Shown: positions 27,912 to 37,418, numbered from the stretch's first letter. The stretch: DNA of 64,000 bases from an uncultured Marinobacter sp. (GCF_947488835.1 NZ_CANLBK010000002.1:124001-188000); one strand, 5' to 3'. Notes: generated by a model from the sequence alone, not told the origin. Translations and numbers: made by a program.

Positions 27912-29309
27912 TCAGAGGTTGGCTTCGGCAAACTCCGCAAGCAGTGAGCGAGGTACACCTTGCAGGTGTATATGGCCACCGTGGCTGAAGGTTTTGAAAC
28001 GTTCGGTCATGTAAGTCAGGCCTGAGCTCAGGGCACTCAGATACGGCGTATCAATCTGCGCCAGGTTGCCCAGGCAGATCACCTTGGAGCCGTTGCCCGC
28101 GCGGGTGATGATGGTCTTGATCTGATGCGGAGTCAGGTTCTGGGACTCATCAATAATAATCAGACTGTGCTGGAAGCTGCGGCCACGAATGTAGTTCATG
28201 GATTTGAAGTGCAGAGGAACCTTGCTGAGAATGTAGTCCACACTGGCTGTCATGTTCTCGTCGTCTTCGTGCAGTGCTTCCAGGTTATCTACAATGGCCC
28301 CTAGCCAAGGCTCCATTTTTTCCGCCTCAGTGCCTGGCAGGAAGCCAATGTCTTCATCCAGGCCTTGGGTTGAACGCGTGGCGATAATCCGCTTGTAGAG
28401 CTTGCTGGCCACAGTCATTTCGATGCAAGCGGCCAGCGCAAGAATGGTTTTACCTGAGCCTGCTGACCCGGTCAGGTTCACCAGATGAATGTCTGGGTCC
28501 AGCAGCAGGTGCAGCGCCATGGCCTGATAGATATCCCGCGGCACCAAACCCCAGACTTCTTCGTTCATCAGATCGTGCTGATGCAAATCCCGGATAACGA
28601 CCTGGGTGTCGTTAATGTTAACCACTCGGCCGATAAACCCCTGCTCATCAAGAACAAACTCGTTGATGTTCAGTTTGGCCAGCTCGCCTTCGCGTTTGAG
28701 GATGTGTTCGGTTGCCCCGTCTCGCTGCAGAGTTTCTACTTTGGCAATGGTGTCCCAAAATGAGTTCGGGAACTCGATATAGCCCTTGGGGAGCAGGTCA
28801 ATGTCATCAACCAGTTGGTCGTTCTGGTAGTCCTGGGCCTCAACACCAAACCCACGGGCTTTCAGCCGCATATTGATGTCTTTGCTTACGAGAATGATGT
28901 CCCGGGATGTGTGTCGCTCCTGAAGCGCAGCAAGGGTATTGATAATTTTGTTATCGTTCAGGTGCTCCGGCAATGAGTGCCCACTGGCGTGCTCAGTGCT
29001 CATCAGTATTGAGAGTGTGCCCAGGGGCTTTGCCATTTTGGCCCTTACTATGGGCACACCTTGTTCTATCTCTTTGGGGCTGGCGTCCCCGAGCAGTCTG
29101 TCGATGGTGCGGATTGCCTGGCGACAGTCGGCTGCGACACTTTGTTTGCCGGATTTAAGACCGTCGAGTTCTTCAAGAACGGTCATCGGGATGATGACAT
29201 CGTGTTCTTCAAAGTTGAGAAGGGCATTGGGATCGTGGATCAGAACGTTGGTGTCGAGGACGTACATGGTTCTACGGGCTTGCGGTGCACTTTCCGGTGT
29301 TCTGGGCAT
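27912..29309 (-). CDS. PIN-PhoH family ATPase
   Basis: 465 residues. An N-terminal PIN-type RNase domain has YVLDTNVLIHDP and a distal acidic cluster; a C-terminal PhoH ATPase domain has Walker A GSAGSGKTIL, Walker B LIIIDESQNLTP and a GNLAQIDTPYLS segment. This YlaK/PhoH2-like layout suggests ATP-driven RNA unwinding and cleavage, as shown for PhoH2 proteins. The start at 29309 has AGAGGT about ten bases upstream; a second ATG at 29267 lacks a site and would remove 14 residues before the PIN core. Confidence 0.88.
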   Translation of the reverse strand: MPRTPESAPQARRTMYVLDTNVLIHDPNALLNFEEHDVIIPMTVLEELDGLKSGKQSVAADCRQAIRTIDRLLGDASPKEIEQGVPIVRAKMAKPLGTLSILMSTEHASGHSLPEHLNDNKIINTLAALQERHTSRDIILVSKDINMRLKARGFGVEAQDYQNDQLVDDIDLLPKGYIEFPNSFWDTIAKVETLQRDGATEHILKREGELAKLNINEFVLDEQGFIGRVVNINDTQVVIRDLHQHDLMNEEVWGLVPRDIYQAMALHLLLDPDIHLVNLTGSAGSGKTILALAACIEMTVASKLYKRIIATRSTQGLDEDIGFLPGTEAEKMEPWLGAIVDNLEALHEDDENMTASVDYILSKVPLHFKSMNYIRGRSFQHSLIIIDESQNLTPHQIKTIITRAGNGSKVICLGNLAQIDTPYLSALSSGLTYMTERFKTFSHGGHIHLQGVPRSLLAEFAEANL

Positions 29310-29335
29310 AGGGGGCGCTACCTCTGTGGTGGTTC

Positions 29336-29833
29336 TCAGCTGTTACTGGCGCAGCGTTTCGTAAGCTCCTCATTCGAGACGATTTTCAGCATATCATAGG
29401 TTGTTACAATGCCGGTTATCTTCGAGTCCTTGGTGACAAATATCCGGTGCAGGTGTTCTTTCATCATGATGTTGGCGATGTCGCGCACCGGTGTTGTTTC
29501 GTCAACCGATAATACAATGGGGGTCATGATATCCCGTACTTCTACCGGTACTTTGCCCATCTCTTCGAAAAGTACCATGCGTAAGCGCCGCGCTTCCTGT
29601 TGCTCTTCTGCCGTGAGTTCATCCGTAGTGCTCGTATTGGAGCGCGAGGCGTTCCAGCGGAACTCGGTGATATCCTTTAGGGTGGCGATGCCAATAATTT
29701 CACCGGATTCATCCGTAACAGGGCTGCCTGTGATTTCATTGTCGGTCAGAAATCTGGCGAGACGATCCATTGTCCAGGATTGTGGCACTGCCTTAATGCT
29801 AGGCGTCATTATTTCGTGTGCGAGCACTGTCAT
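29336..29833 (-). CDS. Tandem CBS-domain protein
   Basis: 165 residues made of two CBS domains: the first begins at EIMTPSIKAV and contains GSPVTDESGEIIGIATLKDI, the second begins at DIMTPIVLSV and contains HLHRIFVTKDSKITGIVT. A charged linker separates them. Such stand-alone pairs bind adenine nucleotides and regulate partners, but nothing here identifies one. It is 27 bp upstream of the PhoH-type gene on the same strand, so the two are probably co-transcribed. Confidence 0.87.
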   Translation of the reverse strand: MTVLAHEIMTPSIKAVPQSWTMDRLARFLTDNEITGSPVTDESGEIIGIATLKDITEFRWNASRSNTSTTDELTAEEQQEARRLRMVLFEEMGKVPVEVRDIMTPIVLSVDETTPVRDIANIMMKEHLHRIFVTKDSKITGIVTTYDMLKIVSNEELTKRCASNS

Positions 29834-29899
29834 CAGGTGATCCCTGCTTTGCGAAGTCCTTTGCCAGAGCTTAGCGTTTCATACCCGGCTCGTCACCCT

Positions 29900-30640
29900 T
29901 CAGATATCGCTGGTTTGCCGTACATCAATCAGGCGGCCGCTCTCGTCATAGATCAGGCTGAAGCCCTGATAGCGCTCTTTGCTTGCTACCCGTTCCAACT
30001 CTTCCAGAGAGCTCACCGGTATATCAATCAGAAGCGTGTTAACCAGCCAGCCGGGCAGGGCGCCATTGGGGTCTGTGTGCTGAAGCCAGATCATTCGGGT
30101 TTTGCCATTTTCAGGAATCAGACGATATTGGGTGTTTGATAACCCAACCCGAACGCGGTTGCTGACTTCTGCACGCATTTCAGGCACAGCGCTCATTTCC
30201 ATAATGACTTCGCCGGAAGCTTTATTGCCCTTTGTGCTAATGCTGATTACGTAGTCCCGATCAGATACGGGCCAAGGCAGGTCATTGACGGAGTAGGCGT
30301 AGCGCTGATGAAAATTGCCTTTTCCGATCGCGTAAGATTCGGTGCAGTTGAGCAACCATTCCATGCAGGAGGCGGGGTTCTGCATCACGGCCATAATAGA
30401 TTCGATGGGGGCATCAATCAGGGCTTCGGCTTTAAATGCCTGAAAGCTGGAGTTGCTCTGGCTCATGGTGTAAATGCGTATGTCGCCGGATTCTTTGCGC
30501 AAGCTCCAGACCTCGCTGTCTTCGCCTGGTAAGCCGGCGCTAGCCGTGGTGGTCGCCATTGCAGAAACCAGCAGGGCGAAGATCACACCACTGATGACTG
30601 AGGCCCAGTCTTTAATGCTGTGGGCTTCGGTCTTGTTCAT
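29900..30640 (-). CDS. Exported START-domain protein
   Basis: 246 residues with an N-terminal signal segment (about residues 13-36, possible cut after ASA). The rest matches the START/lipid-binding fold used by bacterial periplasmic or cell-envelope proteins: SFQAFKAEALIDAPIESIM, the SDRDYVISI strand and an aromatic-rich strand MIWLQHTDPNGALPGW. A lipid or hydrophobic small-molecule ligand is likely but unknown. It lies 66 bp upstream of the CBS gene on the same strand. Confidence 0.82.
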   Translation of the reverse strand: MNKTEAHSIKDWASVISGVIFALLVSAMATTTASAGLPGEDSEVWSLRKESGDIRIYTMSQSNSSFQAFKAEALIDAPIESIMAVMQNPASCMEWLLNCTESYAIGKGNFHQRYAYSVNDLPWPVSDRDYVISISTKGNKASGEVIMEMSAVPEMRAEVSNRVRVGLSNTQYRLIPENGKTRMIWLQHTDPNGALPGWLVNTLLIDIPVSSLEELERVASKERYQGFSLIYDESGRLIDVRQTSDI

Positions 30641-30776
30641 AAGCTACACTTCCTTGAAAAAATTGGGCAGAGTCTATCACGGGGTGACGGGCAGTATGGG
30701 CCCGAAGCAGGGGATTGTGAACCAGGTTGTTGCCCGGTGAAACAGTACGATAAATTGGCCTGATTTGACGATTATT

Positions 30777-31784
30777 ATGACGATAAAGAAACTGATTGAT
30801 AGCAAGGGGCGCTTTGCTCCCGGCGTACTGAGCCAGCCGGTCGAAGAAATAAACTATATGGATTACGACCTGCGTACGGTAATGGATAAACCTCGCACCA
30901 GGTTCGCACGGCGTTGGCGGTTTAACCAGTTCCAGTTTGTGAGTGCCACTGGCCCCGGGTGGGTGTTTGGTATGGCGCTGGTGGATTTAAAACTCGTGGG
31001 AAGCGGTTTTTTCTACCTCTACGATTTTGCATCCGGGCAGATGCTTGAGCAAAGCTTTATGAGCCCTTTGGCAATGGGAACCCGAATAGAGCCTTCCCCT
31101 GAGCGTGGTCAGGCCTCGTTCAGAAAGGGCAAGGTTTCCATGCGTATACTGCCCTTCGCGGGCGGCAGGGCGATTTCGGTATCCGCCCCCGGAGGAATCC
31201 GTGTGGAGCTTGCGCTGAAAGAGGATAATGACCCACTCCGGCTGGTGTGCCCTGCGGGCTACAATGGCTGGGTGTTCACCCGGAAGTCGGCGGGCTTGCC
31301 GGTTGAGGGTGAGATTCGTTGGGGCGATCAAATTTGGCGCTGTGATGAAGGCACTCGCGGCGCTATTGATTGGAGTTGCGGCTTTATGCGCCGCGAAACG
31401 GCCTGGAACTGGGCGAGTCTGGCGGGGCAACTGCCGGGCGGCCGATCACTCGGGCTTAATTTAGCCGCGGGCGTTAACGAAACCGGCATGACAGAAAACG
31501 CTCTGTGGTTGGATGGGCAGTGCCAGACACTTGCTGCCGCCCGGTTTAGTTTTGATCGCTACAGTGCTGGAAGTGACTGGCATGTAACCACGGCAGATGG
31601 TCGGGTAGACCTGCGCTTTGTGCCGGCCACGGCTCGTAAGGAAAAGCTGAATGCAGGGATATTGGCGTCCAACTTCCGGCAGTATGTAGGCACCTTCAAT
31701 GGAACCGTCACCGATGAAGGCGGTAACAAGATTGAGGTTGAGGGTTTGCAGGGGTTTATGGAAGACCACTTCGCGCGGTGGTAA
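30777..31784 (+). CDS. DUF2804 family protein
   Basis: 335 residues from the ATG at 30777; a TTG four codons earlier is possible and neither has a clear ribosome binding site. It matches the DUF2804 family along its length, most clearly in ETAWNWASLAGQLPGGRSLG and the following VNETGMTENALWLDG. No catalytic residue or ligand is established for the family. No signal peptide or membrane helix is visible. It is divergent from the START gene and convergent with minE. Confidence 0.8.
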   Translation: MTIKKLIDSKGRFAPGVLSQPVEEINYMDYDLRTVMDKPRTRFARRWRFNQFQFVSATGPGWVFGMALVDLKLVGSGFFYLYDFASGQMLEQSFMSPLAMGTRIEPSPERGQASFRKGKVSMRILPFAGGRAISVSAPGGIRVELALKEDNDPLRLVCPAGYNGWVFTRKSAGLPVEGEIRWGDQIWRCDEGTRGAIDWSCGFMRRETAWNWASLAGQLPGGRSLGLNLAAGVNETGMTENALWLDGQCQTLAAARFSFDRYSAGSDWHVTTADGRVDLRFVPATARKEKLNAGILASNFRQYVGTFNGTVTDEGGNKIEVEGLQGFMEDHFARW

Positions 31785-31791
31785 CGGCAAA

Positions 31792-31824
31792 GAGCGCCAG
31801 CCTGCAGGAAGCTGGCTGGCGCTC
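31792..31824. terminator. Hairpin between convergent DUF2804 and minE genes
   Basis: GAGCGCCAGCC (31792-31802) and GGCTGGCGCTC (31814-31824) form a perfect 11-bp stem with an 11-nt loop. There is no T tract on either side, but the position suggests a shared terminator. Confidence 0.6.
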
Positions 31825-31850
31825 GCTCACATCACCGGGACTGAACTGGC

Positions 31851-32102
31851 TCAGCGTTCGGGCAGTGTGACATTCAGCTCCAGAACGGAGCAACTGCCAT
31901 TACGGTCGACTTCCACCTGAACCATGTCATCGCTGATCTGGACGTATTTACGAATGACCGCCAGTATTTCTTGCTGCATCTCCGGCAAATAATCCGGCTG
32001 GTCGCGCTGCCCGCGTTCGTGGGCCACAATGATTTGCAAGCGCTCTTTTGCCACATTGGCAGAGCCTGATTTCTTGCCTCTGAAATAGTCGAGGAAACTC
32101 AT
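31851..32102 (-). CDS. minE: Cell division topological specificity factor MinE
   Basis: 83 residues, the usual length. The N-terminal membrane-targeting segment MSFLDYFRG is followed by the MinD-activating stretch ([13 protein letters not shown]) and the dimerisation domain. MinE stimulates MinD ATPase and drives pole-to-pole oscillation so that the Z-ring forms at mid-cell. It starts 3 bp after the minD stop. Confidence 0.96.
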   Translation of the reverse strand: MSFLDYFRGKKSGSANVAKERLQIIVAHERGQRDQPDYLPEMQQEILAVIRKYVQISDDMVQVEVDRNGSCSVLELNVTLPER

Positions 32103-32105
32103 CCG

Positions 32106-32918
32106 TTAGCCTCCCTTGAACATCCGTGAAAAGAAACCCTTTTTCTGGTTGGTCATGAAGCGCTGCTCGCGCTCCTCACCCAGAAGGCGTGCAACTGCGT
32201 CGTCGTAAGCCTGGCCAGCATCGCTCTCGGTTTCGAGAATAACGGGCAATCCCTGGTTTGAGGCGTTGAGCACAACCTGGCTTTCGGGGATTACGCCGAG
32301 TAGCGGAATGGCGAGAATCTCCTCGACATCTGCCACCGACAGCATCTCGCCTCGCTCGACCCGATCCGGGTTGTAGCGGGTTAGCAGCAGGTGCTCCTTA
32401 ACCGGGTCTTCGCCCATTTCTGCACGGCGGGATTTGCTTTGCAGAATGCCAAGAATGCGGTCGGAATCTCGAACGGAGGAAACTTCCGGGTTGGTTACTA
32501 CAACGGCCTCATCCGCATAGTACAGGGCCATAAGCGCCCCATGCTCAATCCCTGCGGGTGAGTCGCAAATGATGTAGTCGAAGGTCTCAGCAAGTTCGTT
32601 GATAACTTTTTCAACACCTTCTTTGGTAAGCGCCTCTTTTTCCCGGGTTTGTGAGGTCGGGAGTATGTAGAGGGTATCAACCCGCTTGTCACGGATCAGC
32701 GCCTGATTGAGCGTCGCATCACCTTGTATAACGTTTACAAAGTCATACACCACGCGGCGCTCGCAGTTCATGATCAGATCGAGGTTGCGCAGGCCTACAT
32801 CAAAATCTACCACTACAGTTTTGTGGCCGCGTTTGGCAAGACCGGTGCTTATGGAGGCGCTGGTGGTGGTTTTACCAACGCCGCCCTTTCCTGAGGTTAC
32901 GACAATAATTCTAGCCAA
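32106..32918 (-). CDS. minD: Septum-site determining ATPase MinD
   Basis: 270 residues. The deviant Walker A motif GKGGVGKTTT with the signature Lys, the switch DFDVGLRNLDL and the Walker B-like ICDSPAGIE are intact. The C-terminal amphipathic membrane-targeting helix ends KKGFFSRMFKGG. MinD binds the membrane with ATP, recruits MinC to block FtsZ at the poles, and is released by MinE. The gene follows minC by 80 bp. Confidence 0.97.
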   Translation of the reverse strand: MARIIVVTSGKGGVGKTTTSASISTGLAKRGHKTVVVDFDVGLRNLDLIMNCERRVVYDFVNVIQGDATLNQALIRDKRVDTLYILPTSQTREKEALTKEGVEKVINELAETFDYIICDSPAGIEHGALMALYYADEAVVVTNPEVSSVRDSDRILGILQSKSRRAEMGEDPVKEHLLLTRYNPDRVERGEMLSVADVEEILAIPLLGVIPESQVVLNASNQGLPVILETESDAGQAYDDAVARLLGEEREQRFMTNQKKGFFSRMFKGG

Positions 32919-32998
32919 GGTCTATTTCCTGTATCTTGTGGATTCGTCGTGTCAGCCGGATGTGTCGCCCGGTCAAATTATTTTGCTCGATTCCAGTA

Positions 32999-33748
32999 TC
33001 AGGCCTTGTCCAGTGGTGCTACCACCAGCAGGTCGTCCCTGAGCTGAATCTGCACAGCGCTTTTCCAGCCGTTATTTTGAAGATCTTCGGAGATTTTATA
33101 GTGTCCGGCGATGGACACAAGCTCTGCCTCAAGGGATTGGCAGAAAATTCTTGCAGATTCCGAGCCATGAATGCCCGCCAGAGCCCGGCCGCGCAATGGA
33201 CCGTAAACATGAATGCTGCCCGCTGCCAGTACTTCTGCACCGGCTTGAACCGGTGCGAGAATAACCAGATCGCCCTCGGGTGCGTGAACCTGTTGGCCTG
33301 AACGCACCGGTTGGCTGATGATTTTTGCCGGAGCAGCTTCTTTTGCTGTCTGAGCTGCAGGCGCTGCAGGGGCGTCAGCTACCTCTGCTGTGGTTTCGTG
33401 GTCCTTGTCTCTTTGTCCGCTCCCGGGCATTAGTGCCAGAGAGGCTCCGCGAGCAAGACGGCGCTGATCGTCATTCCCGCCACGAACGCCGATCACATGA
33501 ATGCTGTTGCGGCGGCAGGCGCCGATGATCTTGAAAAAATCCAGTTCACTGTCGAGGCCTTCGTACTTTTCCAGGCTTATGATCAGAGGGATATCCCGAA
33601 AGAAGCCGGGAGCCTGGCTGATTTTGTTCCTCAGCGTTTCCTCAAACTCGTCGTTGTCGAAGTAATACAGTTCCAACGCTGTCATGGAAACGCTGGCGCT
33701 TTTCAGCTGGAATACCTGCTGTACCCCGGATGCAGTGGTGTTGCTCAT
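32999..33748 (-). CDS. minC: Septum-site determining protein MinC
   Basis: 249 residues. The N-terminal FtsZ-inhibiting domain (about 1-110), a variable Ala/Pro-rich linker (about 115-145) and the C-terminal MinD-binding beta-helix (GDLVILAPVQAGAEVLAAGS, then HVYGPLRGRALAG) are all present. Its start overlaps the stop of the upstream HopJ-family gene by 4 bp (ATGA), so minC translation is probably coupled to it. Confidence 0.95.
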   Translation of the reverse strand: MSNTTASGVQQVFQLKSASVSMTALELYYFDNDEFEETLRNKISQAPGFFRDIPLIISLEKYEGLDSELDFFKIIGACRRNSIHVIGVRGGNDDQRRLARGASLALMPGSGQRDKDHETTAEVADAPAAPAAQTAKEAAPAKIISQPVRSGQQVHAPEGDLVILAPVQAGAEVLAAGSIHVYGPLRGRALAGIHGSESARIFCQSLEAELVSIAGHYKISEDLQNNGWKSAVQIQLRDDLLVVAPLDKA

Positions 33749-34134
33749 GAATGGGTGTCGTCCTTGATGGATGGCTCGGTCGGGCGGCGCAGGCGCAGCG
33801 GCGTTTCTTCAAAGCGAATGCCAGACCAGCCGGTGCCAATGAATTGGCGAATGTTGCTGTGGCTTTCACCGGCAGGGTTGTCTAATACCTGCTGATAATG
33901 TTGAGCAAACAGTTTCAGCGTGTCTGCCTCATTCAGTGTGCAGTAAAGGCCGAGCCCAAACACTTTGCACGAACCTGCATTTTCACCGGCCGAATTAAAT
34001 AAAGGTCCGTTCTGGAAACTGGCGGGTGTGTAATCAAAGTGCCGCTCTATCAAAGCGAGAGTGTCATCAAAATTGGCATGGCCACCCCCTATCGAAGCCA
34101 GGTGAATACGTACTGCTTCATTTACATTCATCAT
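33745..34134 (-). CDS. HopJ-family protein
   Basis: 129 residues from the ATG at 34134, which overlaps the upstream DUF1244 stop codon by 4 bp and has AGGA six bases upstream. It matches the HopJ family: NFDDTLALIERHFDYTPASF, AGENAGSCKVFGLGL and SNIRQFIGTGWSGI. The family name comes from a plant-pathogen type III effector, but most members are housekeeping-like proteins of unknown function in free-living bacteria; no secretion system is seen here. Its stop overlaps the minC start. Confidence 0.85.
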   Translation of the reverse strand: MMNVNEAVRIHLASIGGGHANFDDTLALIERHFDYTPASFQNGPLFNSAGENAGSCKVFGLGLYCTLNEADTLKLFAQHYQQVLDNPAGESHSNIRQFIGTGWSGIRFEETPLRLRRPTEPSIKDDTHS

Positions 34135-34409
34135 TTGTGATCCTGTTTCGGACCTGTTTGATGTAGGGCTTTCCACTCTTCGTACGGCATGCCGTAAATC
34201 TTTTCCCTGGCAGCAGGGTCAGAAATCTCAATGCCGCGCTCACTGGCTTCTGCCCGGTACCATTTGGAAAGGCAGTTGCGACAGAATCCGGCCAGATTCA
34301 TCAGATCAATGTTCTGAACCTCGGGGTTGTCTCCCAGGTGCTTAACCAGGCGGCGAAAAGCTGCAGCTTCGATTTCAGTGCGCTTGGAATCTGGAATAGA
34401 GTTCGACAT
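34131..34409 (-). CDS. DUF1244 family protein
   Basis: 92 residues. It matches DUF1244, whose conserved core [19 protein letters not shown] contains two cysteines (CRNC). Helical, cytoplasmic, no known function. It is the first gene of a chain DUF1244-HopJ-minC linked by ATGA overlaps, and its promoter lies in the 109-bp gap shared with dinB. Confidence 0.85.
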   Translation of the reverse strand: MSNSIPDSKRTEIEAAAFRRLVKHLGDNPEVQNIDLMNLAGFCRNCLSKWYRAEASERGIEISDPAAREKIYGMPYEEWKALHQTGPKQDHK

Positions 34410-34449
34410 GGTGCCTCGTTATGAGATTCTGTGGTTGTCTTGGAGATTC

Positions 34450-34478
34450 CTGACATTCTCAGCATCTTACTTTAAGAT
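34450..34478 (+). promoter_or_regulatory. dinB promoter
   Basis: CTGACA (34450-34455), a 17-bp spacer and TAAGAT (34473-34478) form a sigma-70 promoter whose start site, near 34485, falls inside the LexA box. Confidence 0.6.
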
Positions 34479-34484
34479 ACAAGA

Positions 34485-34500
34485 CTGTATAAATGTACAG
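34485..34500. promoter_or_regulatory. dinB: LexA (SOS) box upstream of dinB
   Basis: CTGT-N8-ACAG with an AT-rich centre (ATAAATGT) fully matches the gammaproteobacterial LexA consensus. It ends 18 bp before the dinB start codon and overlaps the predicted transcription start, so LexA should repress dinB until DNA damage. Confidence 0.88.
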
Positions 34501-34518
34501 AAACCCGACGCGAGCCCA

Positions 34519-35589
34519 ATGATTATGCCTCAACGCAAGATCATCCACGTGGATTGTGACTGTTTTTATGCGGCAGTTGAGATGCGTGATGACCCAACGC
34601 TGCGTGAGGTGCCGCTGGCGGTAGGCGGCGAGGGTGGTCGTGGCGTAGTGACTACCTGCAATTATAAAGCCCGGGCTTTTGGTGTGCGCTCGGCGATGCC
34701 TGGCGGCGAAGCTCGGCGGCTATGCCCCGGCCTGGTTACCGTGCCTCCTGATATGGCTCGCTACAGAGTGGCATCACAAAAGGTCATGGGCATTCTGCGA
34801 GAGTTGACCGATCTGGTTGAGCCCCTATCACTGGATGAAGCCTTTCTGGATGTTACTGATGTGACCGAACATAAAGGGAGCGCCACATTAATGGCCCGCT
34901 ACCTGCGGGAGCGTGTGGAAAAGGAAGTGGGGATTACGATTTCTGCCGGCGTCGCCCCCAATAAGTTTCTCGCCAAGATTGCCAGTGATTGGCAAAAGCC
35001 AGACGGCCTGTTTGTGGTCAAGCCTGATGAGGTAGACGGGTTTGTCCGCGACCTTAAAGTTGAGAAGCTGTTTGGCGTAGGGCAGGTGACGGCGGCTAAA
35101 TTACATGCGCTTGGTGTGAAAACATGTGGTGATTTGCAGGCACTGGGCGTTGATGTGTTGATCGAACGCTTTGGTAAACAGGGGTATCGGTTGCATGAAA
35201 TGGCCCATGGCCGGGATGAGCGGCCGGTGGTGGTATCCAGAATTGCCAAATCGGTGAGCGTTGAGCGTACGTTTTCTCAGGATTTACCAGATATTGCCGC
35301 CTGCGAAACGGTTTTGGCATCACTGGCGACAGATCTTAATCTCCGCCTTACCCGTAAGGGTCGTGATAAGCCAATCCATAAGCTGTTTATAAAAATACGC
35401 TACAGCGATTTTTCCACCCACACATTGGAGCGGGTACGGGAAAACATAAAAGAGCCAGGATATGAAGACTACCTCCCACTGCTTACCGAGTTGGTGAGTA
35501 ATCGAGAGCGGCCGGTTCGGCTGCTGGGCCTAGGGGTGCGCTTTCGCAATGATGATGCACCGGTGACCCAGCTCAGATTGTTTGATTGA
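34519..35589 (+). CDS. dinB: DNA polymerase IV
   Basis: 356 residues from the ATG at 34519 (a second ATG at 34525 is equally possible; the longer upstream frame crosses the promoter and LexA box). Y-family motifs are present: the palm [13 protein letters not shown], the steric-gate region, [10 protein letters not shown] with the catalytic acidic pair, the helix-hairpin-helix [17 protein letters not shown], and the little finger. The C-terminus ends QLRLFD, a beta-clamp binding motif. It performs error-prone lesion bypass under SOS control. Confidence 0.95.
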   Translation: MIMPQRKIIHVDCDCFYAAVEMRDDPTLREVPLAVGGEGGRGVVTTCNYKARAFGVRSAMPGGEARRLCPGLVTVPPDMARYRVASQKVMGILRELTDLVEPLSLDEAFLDVTDVTEHKGSATLMARYLRERVEKEVGITISAGVAPNKFLAKIASDWQKPDGLFVVKPDEVDGFVRDLKVEKLFGVGQVTAAKLHALGVKTCGDLQALGVDVLIERFGKQGYRLHEMAHGRDERPVVVSRIAKSVSVERTFSQDLPDIAACETVLASLATDLNLRLTRKGRDKPIHKLFIKIRYSDFSTHTLERVRENIKEPGYEDYLPLLTELVSNRERPVRLLGLGVRFRNDDAPVTQLRLFD

Positions 35590-35611
35590 TGTCAGCCCGA
35601 GAAAAGGCACG

Positions 35612-36163
35612 CTAGTGGCTGAAAAAGCATGTCACCGATAGATACCCCATCAGGCCACCAATAAATGCGCCCGCGAGAACGTCAGAGGGATAGTGCAAAC
35701 CCAGTACCACTCGGGATGCGGCCACGCTCAGTGTAAAGGGAGCGGTTGCCAGTGCCAGCTTTGGCATTGTCATGAACAAAATGGTCTGAAAGCAGGCGGC
35801 GTGCAGGGTGTGACCTGAAGGAAAGCTGTAGCGGTCCAATGGTGGGGTGCCGCAACTAATGGAGGGGAATGAGATGAAGGGTCGTTCGCGGATCAGCCAA
35901 CGCTTAAGTATTTTGTAAGTCAGGGTGCAGGTTAGCCCGGTCAGGGCCATCATCAGTGCCAGGCCTTGGCCAGTCTCTCGCTTCAGAAAGGGAATGGCCA
36001 ATATCAGTGCGTACCAGAACCAGCCATCCCCAAGCCGACTTGCCAGTTGGAAATAGCGCATGATCGGCCGAAATTTGGCAATTTTGTTTATGTGCTGGCA
36101 AAAGGCGTATTCACGCTGATCTGCGAGCTCAAAGAAGCGGATTGCCTTGCTGCTTTCTGACAT
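35612..36163 (-). CDS. PAP2-family membrane phosphatase
   Basis: 183 residues with several transmembrane helices. The three acid-phosphatase motifs are intact: K-x6-R-P in KRWLIRERP, PSGH in YSFPSGHTLHAACF and S-R-x5-H-x3-D in SRVVLGLHYPSD. Likely substrates are undecaprenyl pyrophosphate, phosphatidylglycerol phosphate or phosphatidate at the membrane surface; sequence does not decide. It is convergent with dinB (22-bp gap). Confidence 0.85.
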   Translation of the reverse strand: MSESSKAIRFFELADQREYAFCQHINKIAKFRPIMRYFQLASRLGDGWFWYALILAIPFLKRETGQGLALMMALTGLTCTLTYKILKRWLIRERPFISFPSISCGTPPLDRYSFPSGHTLHAACFQTILFMTMPKLALATAPFTLSVAASRVVLGLHYPSDVLAGAFIGGLMGYLSVTCFFSH

Positions 36164-36380
36164 GGGTTCGAGCCTTATCGTTCTCCACCCCGCGGCAACA
36201 ATCGCCCTTGAGTGGCTATATAGATTATATCCGGGTAGCTAGCTTGCCAGACTGGCTTGAATCATGACGTTCCCTCTGGTTTTTATTACTATGGCTCTAC
36301 TATGGGAGCTTTGGGTGACAGGCACATGACACCCCTGTGACACGTTTATTACGCATTCAACAATCTTGAGCGGAGGCGCA

Positions 36381-37418
36381 ATGCAAACCCGAAAGCTAGG
36401 CCGTACGGATCTTGAAGTCAGTCTTATATGTCTGGGCACCATGACATGGGGGGAGCAAAACACCGAGCAGGAGGCTTTCGAGCAGCTGGATCATGCCACT
36501 TCTGAAGGTGTGAATTTTATTGATGCGGCGGAGATGTACCCGGTTCCTCCGCGGGCTGAGACTCAAGGTCTCACAGAGACCTATCTGGGGAACTGGCTGG
36601 CGCAGCGCGGCCGACGAGACGATCTGGTGATCGCCTCTAAAGTCGCCGGGCCTGGGAATGGGCTCAGTTACTTGCGAAATGGCCCCCGACTTACCCGCGA
36701 CCATATTATTGAAGCATGTGATGCCAGCCTGAAGCGTCTGCAGACGGATTATATCGATCTCTATCAGGTGCACTGGCCGGATCGCAGCACCAATTTTTTC
36801 GGGGAGCTCGGCTATCGGCCAGACCCGAAAGAAAAGTCGACGCCAATTGAGGAAACCCTCGGCGCACTCAGTGAGCTGGTGGCGGCAGGGAAGGTTCGGC
36901 ATATCGGGATTTCGAACGAGACGCCTTGGGGCACGATGGAGTATCTCCGCCTGGCAGGGGAGAACGGGTGGCCGCGCATTGCCAGTATTCAAAACCCTTA
37001 CAACCTGCTGAACCGTTCTTTTGAAGTGGGGTTGGCTGAAATAGCTCATCGTGAGCAAACAGGCTTGCTGGCGTACTCCCCGCTGGCGTTTGGCATGCTG
37101 TCTGGCAAGTATATGGGTGGTAAGTGGCCGGAAAAGGCTCGCCTCACGCTTTATGAGAGGTTCAGCCGCTATACCAGTGAAAGAGGGGTTGATGCGACTC
37201 GAGCCTATGCAGAGCTTGCGAGGCACATAGGACTATCTCCGGCTCAAATGGCGCTGGCGTATGTTAATAGCCGCAATTTTGTGACCAGTAATATCATTGG
37301 TGCCACCAACATGGAGCAGCTCCGTGAAAATCTGGGCTCGTGCAGTGTGAAGCTTAGTCAGGATACGTTGGAGGCTATTGACGCGATTCATAACGAATTT
37401 ACCTATCCTTGCCCCTGA
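36381..37418 (+). CDS. Aldo/keto reductase, Tas-like
   Basis: 345 residues from the ATG at 36381, preceded by GGAGG. The TIM-barrel reductase has the catalytic Asp and Tyr in FIDAAEMYPVPP, Lys in VIASKVAG, His in DLYQVHWPDR, and the NADPH-binding end IIGATNMEQLRENLG. The AEMYPVPPRAETQG context is that of E. coli Tas. Physiological substrate unknown. Confidence 0.9.
   Translation: MQTRKLGRTDLEVSLICLGTMTWGEQNTEQEAFEQLDHATSEGVNFIDAAEMYPVPPRAETQGLTETYLGNWLAQRGRRDDLVIASKVAGPGNGLSYLRNGPRLTRDHIIEACDASLKRLQTDYIDLYQVHWPDRSTNFFGELGYRPDPKEKSTPIEETLGALSELVAAGKVRHIGISNETPWGTMEYLRLAGENGWPRIASIQNPYNLLNRSFEVGLAEIAHREQTGLLAYSPLAFGMLSGKYMGGKWPEKARLTLYERFSRYTSERGVDATRAYAELARHIGLSPAQMALAYVNSRNFVTSNIIGATNMEQLRENLGSCSVKLSQDTLEAIDAIHNEFTYPCP

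Noticed and set aside
33745..34134. HopJ-family gene as a type III secretion effector
   Set aside because: No secretion or virulence genes nearby; the gene is embedded in the min unit.
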